Below, piece after piece: positions 18,329 to 26,282 of a DNA stretch of 64,000 nt. Source of the DNA: UBA2040 sp041751955 (GTDB lineage Bacteria; Bacteroidota; Bacteroidia; Flavobacteriales_D; Crocinitomicaceae); contig JBGSIB010000003.1 of assembly GCA_041751955.1 (NCBI GenBank), positions 1 to 64,000 of the forward strand, in the 5' to 3' direction. Under the pieces are notes generated by a model. It worked only from the letters and a program-made list of their open reading frames with translations. It made no database searches and was not told where the DNA came from. The position numbers and the translations under genes were made by a program. Numbering within the stretch: the stretch's first letter is position 1; each line of letters opens with the position of its first letter.

Positions 18329-18991
18329 ATGACAAAATCCTACATTTTATTTCTACTCTTGTTCTCTTTATTGGGAGCAGCTTGCGAAACCCAAGCCGAT
18401 GGAAGAAAGACATTATTTGGTGTGACGCTTGAAGAAGAAGTTATACCAAAACCAAGCCTCGACATGGCAAAAACAAGATTGAAAGCTCAAGAAGCTTTGA
18501 CCTTCTGCAAAACCAAAAAATTCAATCAAGACTTTTGCATTTTGATGGACATGAGTTTACATTCGGGTGTCAACCGATTGGTGGTTTGGGATTTCAAAAA
18601 GGACACAATTGACCACACCTGTTTGGTCGGTCATGGCAGTGGCGATAATCCGTGGAACAACGATTTCTCGAAAGAAAATCCAAAATTCAGTAATGTAGAA
18701 AATAGCCATTGCAGTTCACTAGGAAAATACAGAATAGGAGAACGAGCACCCAGCGATTGGGGTGTAAAAATTAAATATGTCATTCACGGATTGGAAAAAA
18801 CGAATGATAACGCCGCCAAACGTTTTGTTGTTTTTCATTCATGGGAACGCGTTCCTGACGAAGAATTGTATCCTGCCGGAACACCTGAAGGTTGGGGCTG
18901 TCCGATAGTTTCCTTGAATAATTTCCGATTGATTGATGAAAAACTGAAAGCACAACCCAAATCGACATTGATGTGGATTTATACCGATTGA
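18329..18991 (+). CDS. L,D-transpeptidase catalytic-domain lipoprotein (YkuD_2 type)
   Basis: A 220-aa envelope protein with a lipoprotein signal (SLLGAAC, Cys19). The catalytic domain shows FVVFHSW (H170) and PEGWGCPIVS with nucleophile C191, matching the H...SxGCP pattern of the murein L,D-transpeptidase family pfam13645, which cross-links or remodels peptidoglycan or attaches proteins to it. Whether this member is active in peptidoglycan is inferred from the family. It follows the acidic lipoprotein by 6 nt, and the swivel/ATP-grasp protein gene follows 74 nt downstream. Confidence 0.85.
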   Translation: MTKSYILFLLLFSLLGAACETQADGRKTLFGVTLEEEVIPKPSLDMAKTRLKAQEALTFCKTKKFNQDFCILMDMSLHSGVNRLVVWDFKKDTIDHTCLVGHGSGDNPWNNDFSKENPKFSNVENSHCSSLGKYRIGERAPSDWGVKIKYVIHGLEKTNDNAAKRFVVFHSWERVPDEELYPAGTPEGWGCPIVSLNNFRLIDEKLKAQPKSTLMWIYTD

Positions 18992-19065
18992 AAGTAGTTT
19001 GAACTTTAAGACACGAATGATGTACAGGATTTTGAGATTTGACGAAATATAAAGTGAGACAATAA

Positions 19066-20961
19066 ATGAAATTGAAGTATCTCTTCCTGATTTTAATCAT
19101 GCTTTCCTTCAAAAAAGCAGCACCACTTTATTTATCAGAATTGAGCAGTGACGGTGAATTTCGAATGCTTTGCAGCGATCCACTGACCAATAAATACAGT
19201 GACGTGACCTCAGTAAAAGTGGTGTATGATTTACAAACGAAGCAGCTTTATTTCATCAATTCTTCTTTTTACCAATTTCATTACGAATTCTGTCAAGCAC
19301 AAATTGATGCCAATATATACTTGGGAAGGTTTAACGTAGACAATTACTCGGCCGAATCACTTGACAGAAGGTATTTGCTTTGTAACATAAACTATTTCAG
19401 GGATTTGGATAAATATTCTATTGAGTTAAGTCCATCGGATTATATGTCGAAAAAACACCTCGAATTCTTATTTAAAGAAATCAAAAGCAAAGTGTTTTTC
19501 AAGGATAATTTGTCGCTAATGCTCAGTACACTTCGTCTGCAAAATTTGCAAAATCAATTTTCAAAAGACATTAAGGTGCTTTTGCCAGAGGACATTTATA
19601 AGAACATGAAATTTCAGACCGTTTCAGTAGGTAAGGCCATTGGTCGTCTCCGTTTTGTCGAGGATTTGAAAAAGGAAAGTCCGTCCTTATTGCCAACAGA
19701 TATTATCGTGATTCATGAAACTCCACTCATTCTTCCACATGTAGCAGGTGTTATTGTCAGCGAATTTCAAACACCTTTGAGTCATCTTTCCCTTTTGGGT
19801 CGCAATAGAAAAATGGCAGTCGTAGCCATTCCAAATGCTTTTTCGGATCAAAAACTGATGCAATTGGCGAACAAAAACGTTCAATTGGATGTGTTCATTA
19901 ACCAGTATGCGATAGCAGAAACAACGAAAAGTCCGCAAGGCGCGAGTGTAGGGAAACGTATCATTTTGCGCTGTGATTTGGATGTAGACTCTTTGGTAGA
20001 AATCAGTGTGATGCACAGAAATTCATGTGATTTTGCGGGTAACAAGGCGAATAATTTTGCTAAACTATATCAGCTCAGCCGTGAAGCAAAATTCAAAACA
20101 CCAGAATCTGCATTTTCCATTCCATTCTATTTTTACAATGCACATGCCAATGAATCTGGAGCTACTCAGCTCATAAACGCACTTTTAACAAATAAGGATT
20201 ACTTGAAAAACACAGATTCTTTAGAGCTTCAATTGAAAAGAATCCGCACAAGTATTAAATCCTCACCGGTATCTCCAAGTTTATTGCTTTCTGTTGAACA
20301 AAAAATTAAATTTCTAGGCGATTACACTCAAATGCGTTTTCGATCTTCCACAAATGCAGAAGACGCACCCGGTTTTTCAGGAGCAGGACTCTATGCTTCG
20401 AAAACGGGAATAGTTGGCAGTGAAGATAAAAGCATAGAAAAGGCCATTCAAAAGGTTTGGGCAAGTCTTTGGTCGTATGAAGCCTTCATGGAGCGAGAAT
20501 ATTTTAATATCGATCAAGAAAATGTACAAATGGGGATTTTGGTCCATCGTTCTTTCCCAAATGAAGAGGTTAATGGTGTTGTGATTACTAAAAATCTGTA
20601 TCGGAAAGGTTATTTGGGCTTTGTTGTCAACGCTCAATTGGGAAATGAGAATGTTGTTAATCCGACGTCAGGTGTGGTTTGCGATCAATTCATTGCTTAT
20701 CCAGAATCATCACAGAATATTCAACCCGATGAAACAGTGATTGACATCATCACTTTTTCGAGTTTGAACAAGGGGAAATTAATCATGACCGAAAAGGAGA
20801 TTCAGCTTTTAGCCGACGAGATCGACAAAATTAAAATGGATTTATGGCGACGAATTGGTCGAAAATATGCTTATGAAGAATTTGCTCTGGATTTAGAATT
20901 TAAATTGGATGCAACAACTAGACAGCTTTATATCAAACAGTTCCGATTATACAACGACTAA
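19066..20961 (+). CDS. PEP-synthase/PPDK-like protein with swivel domain before ATP-grasp, exported-looking
   Basis: A 631-aa protein. A swivelling PEP-utilising phosphohistidine domain comes first: VAGVIVSEFQTPLSHLSLLGR with H240 at the phospho-His position. It is followed by a PPDK_N-type ATP-grasp (MRFRSSTNAEDAPGFSGAGLY from about 423, and MGILVHRSFPNEEVNGVV). This order is the reverse of PEP synthase and PPDK, and the PEP-binding TIM barrel is missing. Residues 4-16 form a hydrophobic signal-like segment (YLFLILIMLSF), unusual for an ATP-dependent enzyme. Its stop overlaps the stop of the convergent hydrolase gene by 3-4 nt. The reaction is unknown. Confidence 0.75.
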   Translation: MKLKYLFLILIMLSFKKAAPLYLSELSSDGEFRMLCSDPLTNKYSDVTSVKVVYDLQTKQLYFINSSFYQFHYEFCQAQIDANIYLGRFNVDNYSAESLDRRYLLCNINYFRDLDKYSIELSPSDYMSKKHLEFLFKEIKSKVFFKDNLSLMLSTLRLQNLQNQFSKDIKVLLPEDIYKNMKFQTVSVGKAIGRLRFVEDLKKESPSLLPTDIIVIHETPLILPHVAGVIVSEFQTPLSHLSLLGRNRKMAVVAIPNAFSDQKLMQLANKNVQLDVFINQYAIAETTKSPQGASVGKRIILRCDLDVDSLVEISVMHRNSCDFAGNKANNFAKLYQLSREAKFKTPESAFSIPFYFYNAHANESGATQLINALLTNKDYLKNTDSLELQLKRIRTSIKSSPVSPSLLLSVEQKIKFLGDYTQMRFRSSTNAEDAPGFSGAGLYASKTGIVGSEDKSIEKAIQKVWASLWSYEAFMEREYFNIDQENVQMGILVHRSFPNEEVNGVVITKNLYRKGYLGFVVNAQLGNENVVNPTSGVVCDQFIAYPESSQNIQPDETVIDIITFSSLNKGKLIMTEKEIQLLADEIDKIKMDLWRRIGRKYAYEEFALDLEFKLDATTRQLYIKQFRLYND

Positions 20962-21782
20962 GTCTTTTTACTGAGAAAAAACGCAGCCGTTAGTTGACAA
21001 AGCTCTTTTAATTTTTCTGGCATTTCATTTTCTGCCCAAGGGTGAGCGCTATCAAAAGTATGATTGGCACCTGAAATAATTTTTAATTCTCGATTAGACC
21101 ATGACGACAATTCTTCTCCTTCGCTAATGGGAACAGATGTGTCCGCGTCACCGTGTAGAATCAACCACGGTTTTTTTAAATTTTCGGCTGATTTTCTTAT
21201 GTTCAATTCGGTTTGATTTTTCTCAAAATCTAAATATTGAGAAAAATGATGCGGCATTTCCTGCAGTGTACGACCGTTTTGACGAAAGTAGTGTTCTTCT
21301 TTTTTCCATTTTTCTAATTCTTCATTTTTCGGAAATCGAATACCGATATCGGAGATGGCTGCCCAAGTCGCTAGTTTTTTCACACGTGGGTCACTCGCCT
21401 GCAAGATAGCGACACCTCCGCCACGTGAGTGACCGATAACATACAACTCGGGAAAGGGTTGTACCTGCTTAGTAATGAAGTTTAAAGCAGCATTGAAATC
21501 TTTACATTCATTTGAATAGTTGTTCATTGAAAAGGCATCCAAATCAACGAAATTGAATGTGTCTTCAATTGAACATCCGTTGTGGGAAACATTGTATTTG
21601 CAAAAACCAAATCCGAGGGAAAGGAAGTAGTCTTCCATCAAATTCCAACATCCCCAATCTTTGAAACCCATATAACCGTGAACGAAAAGAATCATTTTTC
21701 CGGAGTAAGTCTCTGGTATGTTGAGGTCGATTAAACTTTTTTTGTTGCTTGCACCGAGGAATATTTGGTTTTTTAATTTCAT
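20958..21782 (-). CDS. Alpha/beta-hydrolase (dienelactone-hydrolase/acyl-esterase-like)
   Basis: A 274-aa cytoplasmic hydrolase. GHSRGGG holds the nucleophile Ser, LHGDADTSVP the catalytic Asp and ISGANHTFDSAHPW the His, giving a complete triad. FVHGYMGFKDWG provides the oxyanion HG motif. ATG at 21782 is preferred over a TTG three codons upstream. It converges on the ATP-grasp gene with overlapping stop codons. The substrate cannot be predicted beyond an ester or peptide bond. Confidence 0.85.
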   Translation of the reverse strand: MKLKNQIFLGASNKKSLIDLNIPETYSGKMILFVHGYMGFKDWGCWNLMEDYFLSLGFGFCKYNVSHNGCSIEDTFNFVDLDAFSMNNYSNECKDFNAALNFITKQVQPFPELYVIGHSRGGGVAILQASDPRVKKLATWAAISDIGIRFPKNEELEKWKKEEHYFRQNGRTLQEMPHHFSQYLDFEKNQTELNIRKSAENLKKPWLILHGDADTSVPISEGEELSSWSNRELKIISGANHTFDSAHPWAENEMPEKLKELCQLTAAFFLSKKT

Positions 21783-21962
21783 TTTAATCAATATTTACCT
21801 TCATTCAAATGTAAAGTTGAAATAAATATTTGATCTGCCGCGTCAGATTAATTTATTAGGGTCTCTCATTTATTTTTCCAAGTTCAACCCCTTTTTTATC
21901 TTTCCCCAAGCAAAATTTTTCTAAAATATCCCTCAATCATTTCCCCATTATAATAAGCTTCG

Positions 21963-21970
21963 TATCTTTG
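21963..21970 (+). promoter_or_regulatory. Candidate -7 box of the seven-gene 22-28 kb operon
   Basis: TATCTTTG matches TAnnTTTG and lies 6 nt before the ATG at 21977. No TTG at the expected -33 spacing is seen. If used, the transcript would be almost leaderless. Confidence 0.35.
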
Positions 21971-21976
21971 AGCAAC

Positions 21977-22372
21977 ATGACGAAAATAAAAATTTATTCG
22001 TTTTTCTGCCTCCTTTTTATTGTGGTCTCATCTTGCGGGGCGAATTACGGCAACAAACTTGAATCAGAGGAATTGGATATCTATTTCACCGACATCAAGC
22101 ACGAAGAAATTGCAAAGAAAATTGCGTTGTATTGGAAGGATAATAAGCTTTTAGGAAGTCAAAAACAATATCTTCAATTGGATCACAAAAAAGAAGTTTT
22201 GCTCCTAAAAATAATTCCAACTGAGAAATTTGAACCAGGAAAATTTTCTTTTGATGAACGAGCACTGTTGAAAGGCTTGCAAGACAGTTTGCAAAAGGTT
22301 GTTGCGCCAAATTATATCGAAATTGTCATTGCCAAAAGTAATTTTGACCCTATCTACAACATAAACGACTAA
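21977..22372 (+). CDS. Short lipoprotein, unknown function
   Basis: A 131-aa lipoprotein (lipobox IVVSSC at residues 14-19). The mature part is charged, with no known motif. ATG at 21977 starts the signal peptide; a TTG 9 nt upstream falls within the -7-like box. Only 2 nt separate it from the epimerase-CBS gene, so it heads the operon. A link between it and the sugar-phosphate genes is positional only. Confidence 0.7.
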   Translation: MTKIKIYSFFCLLFIVVSSCGANYGNKLESEELDIYFTDIKHEEIAKKIALYWKDNKLLGSQKQYLQLDHKKEVLLLKIIPTEKFEPGKFSFDERALLKGLQDSLQKVVAPNYIEIVIAKSNFDPIYNIND

Positions 22373-22374
22373 TC

Positions 22375-23379
22375 ATGAAAATATCTGCCTCCATATACTC
22401 GGACAAAGTTCGACCACTAAAAGAAGTAATAGACGATTTGGTGCAACATCAGGTGGATCTTTTACATGTGGATTGCAACGACGATTTATCTGTTTTTGAC
22501 GACATCAAGGCTATTCGAGAATGGACCAGCACTCCCATCGATTTGCACATTATCACCGAGAATCCAGAGAATTATTTTCAAGCTTTGCGCGATTGTCCAG
22601 TGGAATATATTACTTTTCAATTTGAGCAGTTGCCTTCAGGATTTGCAATACCATCAGATATTTCGGGGAAAAAAGGATTGGCCGTCATCACGCCAACACC
22701 GATCGATGTTTTTGATGCTTTTTCAGAATGGGATTTTATTTTAATCATGGCAACTATACCGGGCCAAAGCGGAGGTATTTTCGATGCATTGAACTTCGCT
22801 AAAATTCGCCACTTCCGAAATAAATTCCCAGGAAAATCAATTCACGTGGATGGAGGTGTCAACGGTGAAGTAAGCTTTGTGCTCAGAAATATGGGCGTTT
22901 CGTCTTCGGTTTCTGGTTCTTATCTTTTCAATGCACCGAGTATTGGACACGCGTTAATGGATTTGACCAAACGCGACATGGAATCAAGCATTCGTATCAA
23001 GGATTTCATGATTCCAATTGAGGAATCTCCAGTCGTTCAAAAAGATAATTTGACTCTGGCCATTGTATTAACTTCCATCGAAAAAGGTGATCTCGGATTT
23101 TGTGTTGTGGTAAATGAAAATGGACACTTGGAAGGATTGATTTCCAATGCCGACATTCGGAAAGGAATGCTGCGAAATTTGGATGATTTAAATGCCATGG
23201 AACCACTTTCCTTGATGAATACCGATCCCTTCTGTTTAAAAGAGGATAGAACCGTTGGAGAATTGATGAAAAGCATACGCAAATGTTCATTCCCAATAAG
23301 TTACTTACCAATAGTTGATAATGATAAAAGAGCCAAAGGAATCATTACCTTTGTGAATCTGATCAAAGGAGAATTATGA
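22375..23379 (+). CDS. Ribulose-phosphate-3-epimerase-like barrel fused to a CBS pair
   Basis: A 334-aa two-part protein. Residues 1-205 follow the Rpe TIM barrel: the four metal ligands are kept (H31 and D33 in LLHVDCND, H58 in IDLHII, D159 in IHVDGG), as are the AVITPTP (NPxT-like), FILIMATIPGQSGG (VMSVNPGFGG-like) and SGSYLFNA phosphate-loop positions. Residues of about 213-334 are two CBS domains (VVVNENGHLEGLISNADIRK and YLPIVDNDKRAKGIITFVNL), the arrangement seen on the Kdo enzyme KdsD. It overlaps the DAHP-synthase-type gene by 4 nt. A pentose-phosphate isomerase or epimerase feeding that enzyme, gated by nucleotide binding to the CBS pair, is inferred. Confidence 0.8.
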   Translation: MKISASIYSDKVRPLKEVIDDLVQHQVDLLHVDCNDDLSVFDDIKAIREWTSTPIDLHIITENPENYFQALRDCPVEYITFQFEQLPSGFAIPSDISGKKGLAVITPTPIDVFDAFSEWDFILIMATIPGQSGGIFDALNFAKIRHFRNKFPGKSIHVDGGVNGEVSFVLRNMGVSSSVSGSYLFNAPSIGHALMDLTKRDMESSIRIKDFMIPIEESPVVQKDNLTLAIVLTSIEKGDLGFCVVVNENGHLEGLISNADIRKGMLRNLDDLNAMEPLSLMNTDPFCLKEDRTVGELMKSIRKCSFPISYLPIVDNDKRAKGIITFVNLIKGEL

Positions 23380-24374
23380 TTATACACCTTTCTAACAAAG
23401 TCGATGACCAAAAGGCGAAGAGCATTGCCGAACTTTGCAAAGCCATTTATTACAAAAAAGAGGACAAGCATGTATTAATTACAGCTTCTTCTCTTCGCGA
23501 ATTGCCAGAAGGCATTGAGCCTTATGTGGAGGCTTTTTTTCCAATGCCAAATGACTTGCAATTGGCTTCACGTGACTATCTAACTGAAACGCGAGAAGTA
23601 AAAATAGGCAACACCACAATTGGTGGAAATACCAAAAATACAGTTTTGATTGGCGGTCCATGCTCTGTAGAATCGGAAGAGCAAATAGAATCTTCGTCCA
23701 ATTTACTTTTGGAATTGGGGCTGACGACTTTACGAGGTGGTTGCTACAAGCCGCGAACGAGTCCTTATAGCTTTCAAGGGCTTGGTTTAGAAGGCTTGAA
23801 ATTGTTAGCCAAAATGCGTGAGAAACATGGATTGAATGTAATTACGGAAGTTCGTGATGCCACTCAAATTCAAGAAGTTATCGAGTACAGCGATGTTATA
23901 CAAGTTGGTGCAAAAGCCATGTACGATCAAGGAATTCTTCGTGCCTGTGCAAAAACTCAAAAACCTGTTCTCATAAAAAGAGGATTTGGTTCAACTTTAC
24001 AAGAATTCGTTCAGGCAGCAGAATTCGTTCTGAGTGGAGGAAACGAAAACGTGATTCTTTGCGAAAGAGGTATCCGTACTTTTGAAACGGGAACACGATT
24101 TACACTCGATCTTTGTGGTGTAGCTTGGATTAAAAAACATAGCAATTTACCCGTGATTTTAGACCCAAGTCACGCCATGGGTTATGCCTACGGAATTGCA
24201 GATTTATCAAGAGCTTGCGTGGCCATGGGTGTCGATGGATTATTGGTAGAAGTTCATCCCAATCCCAAGGTGGCAAAATCCGATGCTTCACAACAATTGA
24301 ATCACGATGAATTTCGTAATTTGGTCAAAAGTTTGAAACCAGTTGCTGAGAGTATCGGCATGAAAATAGTTTAA
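23376..24374 (+). CDS. aroF: Type I-beta 3-deoxy-7-phosphoheptulonate synthase-like protein
   Basis: A 332-aa member of the DAHP synthase type I-beta group, which condenses PEP with an aldose phosphate (erythrose-4-phosphate in aromatic biosynthesis). An N-terminal ferredoxin-like regulatory domain (1-85) is followed by the barrel with GGPCSVES, GGCYKPRTSPYSFQGLG, LIKRGFGSTLQEF, CERGIRTFETGTRFTLDL and ILDPSHAMG. The KPRTSPYSFQGLG loop is DAHP-synthase-like and not Kdo8P-synthase-like. No chorismate mutase domain is fused. Its placement between the epimerase-CBS gene and a KdsC-like phosphatase makes a role outside the shikimate pathway worth considering. The symbol is by family only. Confidence 0.82.
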   Translation: MIIHLSNKVDDQKAKSIAELCKAIYYKKEDKHVLITASSLRELPEGIEPYVEAFFPMPNDLQLASRDYLTETREVKIGNTTIGGNTKNTVLIGGPCSVESEEQIESSSNLLLELGLTTLRGGCYKPRTSPYSFQGLGLEGLKLLAKMREKHGLNVITEVRDATQIQEVIEYSDVIQVGAKAMYDQGILRACAKTQKPVLIKRGFGSTLQEFVQAAEFVLSGGNENVILCERGIRTFETGTRFTLDLCGVAWIKKHSNLPVILDPSHAMGYAYGIADLSRACVAMGVDGLLVEVHPNPKVAKSDASQQLNHDEFRNLVKSLKPVAESIGMKIV

Positions 24375-24382
24375 AAAGTAGA

Positions 24383-25063
24383 ATGCTGCTAGAATCAAAT
24401 CTTCGGGGATTATGTGATCATTATGGTTTGGATTATCAGGCTTTTTTGTCGGATATGGATGTCGAAGAACCCCATGAATTGTCGGTTTACGATTTGATGG
24501 CCATTACCGAAGAGTACAATATTGATTTGTACAGTTTAATTTTCAAATCTTTATTTCGACCACATGTCTATAAAGCAAAATTGGAAGCTATCAAATTGCT
24601 GATTTTAGATGTGGATGGTGTATTGACAGATGGTGGCATGTATTCCAGTGAGACTGGCGATCAGTTCAAGAAATACAATGCAAAAGACGGTATGGGCATC
24701 ATGCATTTGACGAAGAACAATTTTCAAGTGGGCATCATTTCCTCGGGTTTTAGGGGAGAAGCCGTAAAAGCAAGAGCCGAACTTTTAGGCATCCAAAATT
24801 TTTATTTGGGTCGCGACAAAAAAATAGATATTCTCAAAGGTTTCTGCGAGAAGCTTGGTTTAGAAATGAAACAGGTTGCGATTATCGGTGACGATATAAA
24901 CGATCTTGAAGTAATTAGAAATGTTGGCTTTTCAGCTTGTCCTGCAGACGCAGTGAAAGTAGTGAAAGCAAACGTAGATATAGTTTTGACAAAAAAAGGG
25001 GGGGAAGCTTGCGTTCGCGAATTTATCGACGAATGGCTTTTGGATTCACCAATTGAAGGATAA
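24383..25063 (+). CDS. kdsC: KdsC-like HAD phosphatase with N-terminal helical domain
   Basis: A 226-aa HAD of the C0/KdsC type (3-deoxy-D-manno-octulosonate-8-phosphate phosphatase-like). The HAD core starts near residue 66: LLILDVDGVLTDGGMYSS (nucleophile Asp and the Asp two later), VGIISSGFRGEAVKARAELLG, and VAIIGDDINDLEVIRNVGFS. The first 60 residues are extra and read like a small helix-turn-helix-like bundle (LRGLCDHYGLDYQAFL, LSVYDLMAITEEYNIDLYSL). It follows the DAHP-synthase-type gene by 8 nt and precedes the next by 1 nt. Substrate may be Kdo8P or another ulosonate phosphate; the symbol is by similarity. Confidence 0.8.
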   Translation: MLLESNLRGLCDHYGLDYQAFLSDMDVEEPHELSVYDLMAITEEYNIDLYSLIFKSLFRPHVYKAKLEAIKLLILDVDGVLTDGGMYSSETGDQFKKYNAKDGMGIMHLTKNNFQVGIISSGFRGEAVKARAELLGIQNFYLGRDKKIDILKGFCEKLGLEMKQVAIIGDDINDLEVIRNVGFSACPADAVKVVKANVDIVLTKKGGEACVREFIDEWLLDSPIEG

Positions 25064-25064
25064 A

Positions 25065-26279
25065 ATGAAGAAAATAAAGTTTGGAATTCTTAAAGAAGGA
25101 AAAGTGCCACCGGACAAACGGGTGCCTTTCACTCCCGAACAATGTGCACATATCATGCGAACGTTCAAGGAAGTAGAAGTGGTCGTTCAACCCAGTCCGA
25201 TACGGGCTTTTGCTGATGAACTTTATACCGAAGCAGGAATCAAACTGCAAGAAGATCTGAGTGATTGCGATATTCTGCTTGGAGTAAAGGAGGTAAATGT
25301 TCAAGACTTAATTCCCAATAAGAAATTTTTATTTTTCTCCCATACGATTAAAGGACAGAAATACAATCGTGGACTTTTGTCTGCCATTCTCGATAAGAAA
25401 ATTCAACTCATCGATTATGAGTTATTGAAAAATACGGAACGTAAACGTGTAACAGGTTTTGGTCGATTTGCCGGAATTGTTGGTTCGTACAATGCATTTT
25501 ATGCCTTGGGACAAAAATCCGGTGCTTTTGATTTGAAGCGGGTGCATCAATGCTTTGACCGGAAGGAAATGGAGGATCAGCTGAAATTTGTAAAATTGGA
25601 TAAAAATCTAAAAATCGTTTTGACAGGTTTTGGAAAAGTAGGTTATGGTGCCAGAGAAATATTGGAATTATTACCCATTCTTGAAGTAAGTCCTGAAGAA
25701 TTTCTAGAAAAAACATTCGATCAGCCTGTTTTTACCCATTTGGAAACAGAAGATTACTACCGAAGAAAGTCTGACAAAACTTTTGTTAAGTCAGATTTCT
25801 ATGCGCATCCAGATGAATACGAATCCGTTTTGAATGCTTACGTTGAAAACGCAAACATGTACATCGCTTGCCATTTCTGGGGTAGTGAAGCGCCTATTTT
25901 GTTGTCACAGTCGGATTTGAAAGCAGCAAAAAACTTAAAAGTCATTGCCGATATATCTTGCGATGTCAATGGTCCAATCGCGAGCACAATTCGTCCGAGT
26001 ACAATTGCCGATCCACTCTACGGTTACAATGCTGAAATGAATGAAGAAGCCGATTGGAAAAACGAGGAGAATATAGTCGTTATGGCGGTAGATAACTTGC
26101 CTTGCGAATTACCCAAAGAAGCGTCGGAAGATTTTGGTAATCAATTGATTAACAATGTGATTCCTCATTTATTAAACGGTGATCCCGAAGGCCGAATTTT
26201 CAAAGCTAGTGAGTCGAATTTAGACGGAAAGCTCAACGAGCAATACGGATACCTTCAAAAATATTTGGAAAGCGAATAG
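25065..26279 (+). CDS. AlaDH/saccharopine-dehydrogenase-like NAD(P)-dependent oxidoreductase
   Basis: A 404-aa protein of the alanine dehydrogenase/transhydrogenase N-terminal-domain family, close to Lys1-type saccharopine dehydrogenase. IKFGILKEGKVPPDKRVPFTP is the family start with the conserved Arg-Val-Pro, FFSHTIKGQKYNR and ERKRVTGFGRFAGIVG follow, and ILTGFGKVGYGAREI is the Rossmann fingerprint (near residue 187). ADISCDVNGPI sits in the catalytic cleft. ATG at 25065 is preferred over a TTG 12 nt upstream. It sits 1 nt after the HAD gene. The substrate (amino acid or saccharopine) cannot be decided. Confidence 0.75.
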   Translation: MKKIKFGILKEGKVPPDKRVPFTPEQCAHIMRTFKEVEVVVQPSPIRAFADELYTEAGIKLQEDLSDCDILLGVKEVNVQDLIPNKKFLFFSHTIKGQKYNRGLLSAILDKKIQLIDYELLKNTERKRVTGFGRFAGIVGSYNAFYALGQKSGAFDLKRVHQCFDRKEMEDQLKFVKLDKNLKIVLTGFGKVGYGAREILELLPILEVSPEEFLEKTFDQPVFTHLETEDYYRRKSDKTFVKSDFYAHPDEYESVLNAYVENANMYIACHFWGSEAPILLSQSDLKAAKNLKVIADISCDVNGPIASTIRPSTIADPLYGYNAEMNEEADWKNEENIVVMAVDNLPCELPKEASEDFGNQLINNVIPHLLNGDPEGRIFKASESNLDGKLNEQYGYLQKYLESE

Positions 26280-26282
26280 AAT

